Shown here piece by piece: positions 61,490 through 64,000 of a stretch of DNA of 64,000 nucleotides. This DNA is from Engraulis encrasicolus. Taxonomy: Eukaryota; Chordata; Actinopteri; Clupeiformes; Engraulidae. Under the pieces are notes generated by a model that saw only the letters and a list, made by a program, of their open reading frames with translations, was not told the origin of the DNA and searched no databases. How positions within the stretch are numbered: position 1 is the first letter of the stretch; every line of letters starts with the position of its first letter. The stretch spans positions 40,602,359 to 40,666,358 of the forward strand of contig NC_085868.1 of assembly GCF_034702125.1 (NCBI RefSeq). Reading direction: 5' to 3'. The translations under genes and the position numbers were made by a program.

Positions 61490-61503
61490 AGAGAGAGAGA
61501 GAC

Positions 61504-61575
<72 letters not shown>

Positions 61576-61730
61576 GGACAGATATAAAGATGAAGATTGA
61601 CAGAGAGACAGACAGACATAGAGACAGAGACAAAGAGAGAGAAAGAGACAGAGACAGAAAGAGAAAGAGAGAGAGGGAGATAATGGAGGAGAGATGGAGA
61701 TAATGTAAAAGAGATAGAGAGACAGACAGA
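61490..61730. repeat. (GA)n/(GACA)n purine tract
   Basis: GA and GACA repeats, decaying to the right. Long frames here are artefacts. Confidence 0.95.
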
Positions 61731-62177
61731 TGGGGAGGCCAAGACAGACAGAGAGAGACAGAAGGGCAACATCTGTTATGGTGTGAATTTCCGTCTCACC
61801 AAACAGCGGTTTCAAATGTCTTTGGGTTGGGTGATTCATTGCACATTTGTAGTGCACTCATCATAACATGCAATATGGGAGGTTTACATTCTGCTTACTG
61901 TAGAGATTTCAGTCGCATGGGTTTTCGCAAACGCGCGAGCCAACATGTTTTGAGGGTCTTGGGAACGTCAAAATTGCGTGACAATAAAACCTCAAGGAAC
62001 AACACAACGCTGGTGGTGGTGGTGGTGTCGAGGGAAGGGATACAAATTTTCTCTGGACACACGTTGAGTGTCGACTTGACATTGTTATTCTCAATAGCAC
62101 AATGTGTTTAGCTTTGTTATTACACGACCAAGTGCAAACTGTCATGGCCGGCTGATGGATCTCCGTACGTTCTAACC
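61731..62177. other. Intergenic, no gene recognised
   Basis: A short GGTGGTGGTGGTGGT run lies near 62012-62026. No exon was seen. Confidence 0.35.
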
Positions 62178-62366
62178 TAGTGGTTCTCAACTGGGGCCCT
62201 ACAGGCCCTCAGGGGGCGTTAGGGAGCCCTCGGGGGGCGTTCAGAAGTAGACAGGGGTTGGGGTGTTGCTCAGCAAATGGGGTGGGAGTGCTGTCAGGTT
62301 TAGGATTAGGTCTAGGGGGCATTAGTCTTATGACTAAGTCAAGAGGACATTTGTTGAGAACCACAG
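62178..62366. mobile_element. hAT-like MITE, 189 bp
   Basis: TAGTGGTTCTCAACTGGGG at the left pairs with TTGTTGAGAACCACAG at the right. The flanks TTCTAACC and TTCTATCC match in seven of eight positions. Confidence 0.85.
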
Positions 62367-62459
62367 TTCTATCCACTGCTTTTTTTCAAGAGTATCAAAC
62401 ATGGACAGCACAGCTGGAGTTTGGTAACTGCCTTCACTTCACTGAGTGGTGGTGATGAT

Positions 62460-62616
62460 CAGGGCCGCTGACAGCTTTGGCTGGGCCCAGGACAAATTCA
62501 TCGGGAAGGGCCCCCTCAACTAATACATACAATGTAATGAAGGCTCAATTCTGGGCCCCCACTCTCCTTGGGCCCAGGACAACTGACACCTTTGTCCCCC
62601 TTTGTCGGCATCCCTG
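62460..62616. mobile_element. hAT-like MITE, GGGCCGCTGACAGC family, clean TSD
   Basis: It starts CAGGGCCGCTGACAGC and ends CGGCATCCCTG. GTGATGAT flanks it exactly (62452-62459, 62617-62624). Confidence 0.9.
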
Positions 62617-63121
62617 GTGATGATACACACATTGGTGACAGCATCTTAGTTTACGGACTTTCCAAACAAGTCATTACCTTTACAAGACGCATGACAGTAA
62701 TTATTGCCGTTCGGACTGCTAAATATAGAGCTCCAATATGCCTCCTCCCTGTCCACTTGCAGAACAGGTGGACTGGACTGATGATGAGAGCTGACCAGTC
62801 CTCCCTTTCTTGACATGGGTTGTCAATCTTGCCGCCAGAATAATAGTGTCTTATTATTTCTAAACAATAAGTTGTGTGTGTTGACCTCACTAACCTACCT
62901 TCTGGGCAGGCATATGTGTAGTTTAATGAGTTGGCTAAGTGGTGGTGTGGACAGTGAACTGTTTGTCCACATATAGCCTACCGGGCTTCCCCGTGATATT
63001 TGTTGTGCCATGGTATACCCACCTTTAGCCTACCTCACAGTTATACACTCTAATGCATCCTTCCTTAATCATCCCTCATTCAGCTCGTGGTTTATCACAA
63101 TGCACCAGACACATAAATCCT

Positions 63122-63208
63122 GGCGCGGGAATGTACTAGATGACGTAGGCGGTCGTAAAACTGTGTAATTGGAAGATGGAGCTGAGAGAAGCCTGGCAGT
63201 ATAAAAAA
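63122..63208 (+). promoter_or_regulatory. TATA-box promoter with CRE- and E2F-like motifs
   Basis: TATAAAAAA begins at 63200. Transcription would start near 63230, leaving about a 100-nt leader. Upstream are TGACGTAG (63141-63148), a CRE-like half site, and GGCGCGGGAA (63122-63131), an E2F-like match. The leader is GC-rich, unlike the surrounding A/T-rich DNA. Confidence 0.6.
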
Positions 63209-63327
63209 AGCCCCCTTGAAGACACCGCCCCGTCACTCACCGTTGCAGCTCTCCCCCCGCCTTCGTCACTTGCCCCCGCGAGGTGTTCCATTCAGCGGCA
63301 GTCGGCGGATCCGCTACGAGCCAAAGG

Positions 63328-63444
63328 ATGGTGCGCGCGCTCCAACTGATGCTCTGCGCCCTCGCGTTGCAGCTCCTGCACAACGTTTGTTCGCTGCCGG
63401 TGTCGGTCCCAGAGAAGGAAAGCTACAGGTACAAAGCAACGGCG
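63328..63444 (+). CDS. First coding exon of a secreted protein (continues outside)
   Basis: ATG at 63328 in a favourable context (AAAGGATGG) opens 39 codons ending at a GTGAGT donor (phase 0). Residues 1-22 are a classic signal peptide (MVRALQLMLCALALQLL...), with cleavage plausible after VCS. The mature part starts LPVSVPEKESYRYKATA. A second donor candidate, CAG|GTACAA, lies inside at 63428. The gene is head to head with chchd10, as MMP11 is in human, so an mmp11 relative is one possibility. A short exon 1 behind a TATA/CRE promoter would also suit a peptide hormone or cytokine. The family was not identified from this exon alone. Confidence 0.65.
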
Positions 63445-64000
63445 GTGAGTACGAAAACAAAAGCCGTCAACGCAACGACTTTTCATGGTCCTGAAAACGA
63501 CCGGCTTGTGAAAAAAGTGATTTATTCGATGGGTTATGTAAATGGCATCAAATCAAGAATTATGAAGACGCGTTTAGACTCCTTCTTTTCAGTTGGCCCT
63601 GCATGTTTTATACAGTCCAGTAGGCTATTTGTTTTGAGAGAGCACGTGCACACATGTAATTGTTTGGTTAAGATGTATGAGTGATTGTCCTGGCTTGTGT
63701 GGACTGGACAAAAAAGTTATTCTCTTCAGGAATTTCACCTCAGGCGCCACATGATCTTTTTGTGGAACACTTTTGCTCTTTTTTTGACAGATGTTGACTT
63801 TTGTGACTTTGACTGTGCACTTGAACAAGAGTCAAAAGCAAGAAAAGAATGTATTTTCTCTACCTCACAGTAGCTTATCTCGTTCCTCAGTTTCCTCCCG
63901 ATTATAGAAAATATTTAATTTGCCTCAGCATGACTGACACATAGCCTACATAATGCAATACATGATAATAACAACCAGTGAACAAAAACAACACAATGTA
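63445..64000 (+). other. Intron 1 of the right-edge gene
   Basis: Starts with the GTGAGT donor. Frames continuing from the exon soon stop, and no acceptor plus coding exon was recognised before the window ends. Confidence 0.5.

Overview
This is a vertebrate window, and almost certainly a teleost fish. Genes have many exons with GT/AG introns and polyadenylation signals. Long (GT)n/(CA)n microsatellites recur every few kb. The DNA is full of short hAT-like elements with 8-bp target-site duplications, tRNA-derived SINEs and TA-flanked inverted-repeat elements. Two genes, chchd10 and ddt, lie side by side on the minus strand, which matches the vertebrate neighbourhood CHCHD10...MIF/DDT (human 22q11).

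Layout. 1-3.9 kb is repeat-rich flank with one possible isolated exon. A proximal segmental duplication follows. Copy A covers about 3.94-17.84 kb and copy B about 24.47-37.37 kb, separated by 6.6 kb of mostly transposon-derived DNA that includes a 2.04-kb hAT-type element with perfect 8-bp flanks. Each copy holds one intact 11-exon plus-strand gene for a secreted, cysteine-rich protein of about 446-447 residues. I recognise it as a fish-type uncharacterised extracellular family but cannot name it. Convergent to copy B's gene is a complete three-exon ddt (D-dopachrome tautomerase, MIF superfamily, minus strand). Copy A kept only the last ddt exon, because the duplication ends at the tip of a Tc1-like element inside ddt intron 2. 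Copy B therefore preserves the original right-hand arrangement and copy A is the truncated derivative. chchd10 (four exons, 38.6-43.2 kb, minus) starts the next block, and its polyadenylation signal lies only about 350 bp upstream of the ddt start codon.

43.2-63.1 kb is intergenic: nested hAT elements, a 1.45-kb TA-flanked element (another copy interrupts copy A's gene), a long polypyrimidine tract next to G-rich DNA, many microsatellites, and a compact hairpin element with 62-bp arms. At the right edge, 63.2-63.45 kb shows a TATA-box promoter and the first coding exon (39 residues, signal peptide) of a plus-strand secreted protein that continues outside the window.

The two paralogues share exon phases, including a GC-AG intron. 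Their amino-acid differences are concentrated in exons 1-3, while exons 9-11 are identical. Lineage-specific insertions in each copy give a relative order of events. No prokaryotic, viral, rRNA or CRISPR feature was seen.
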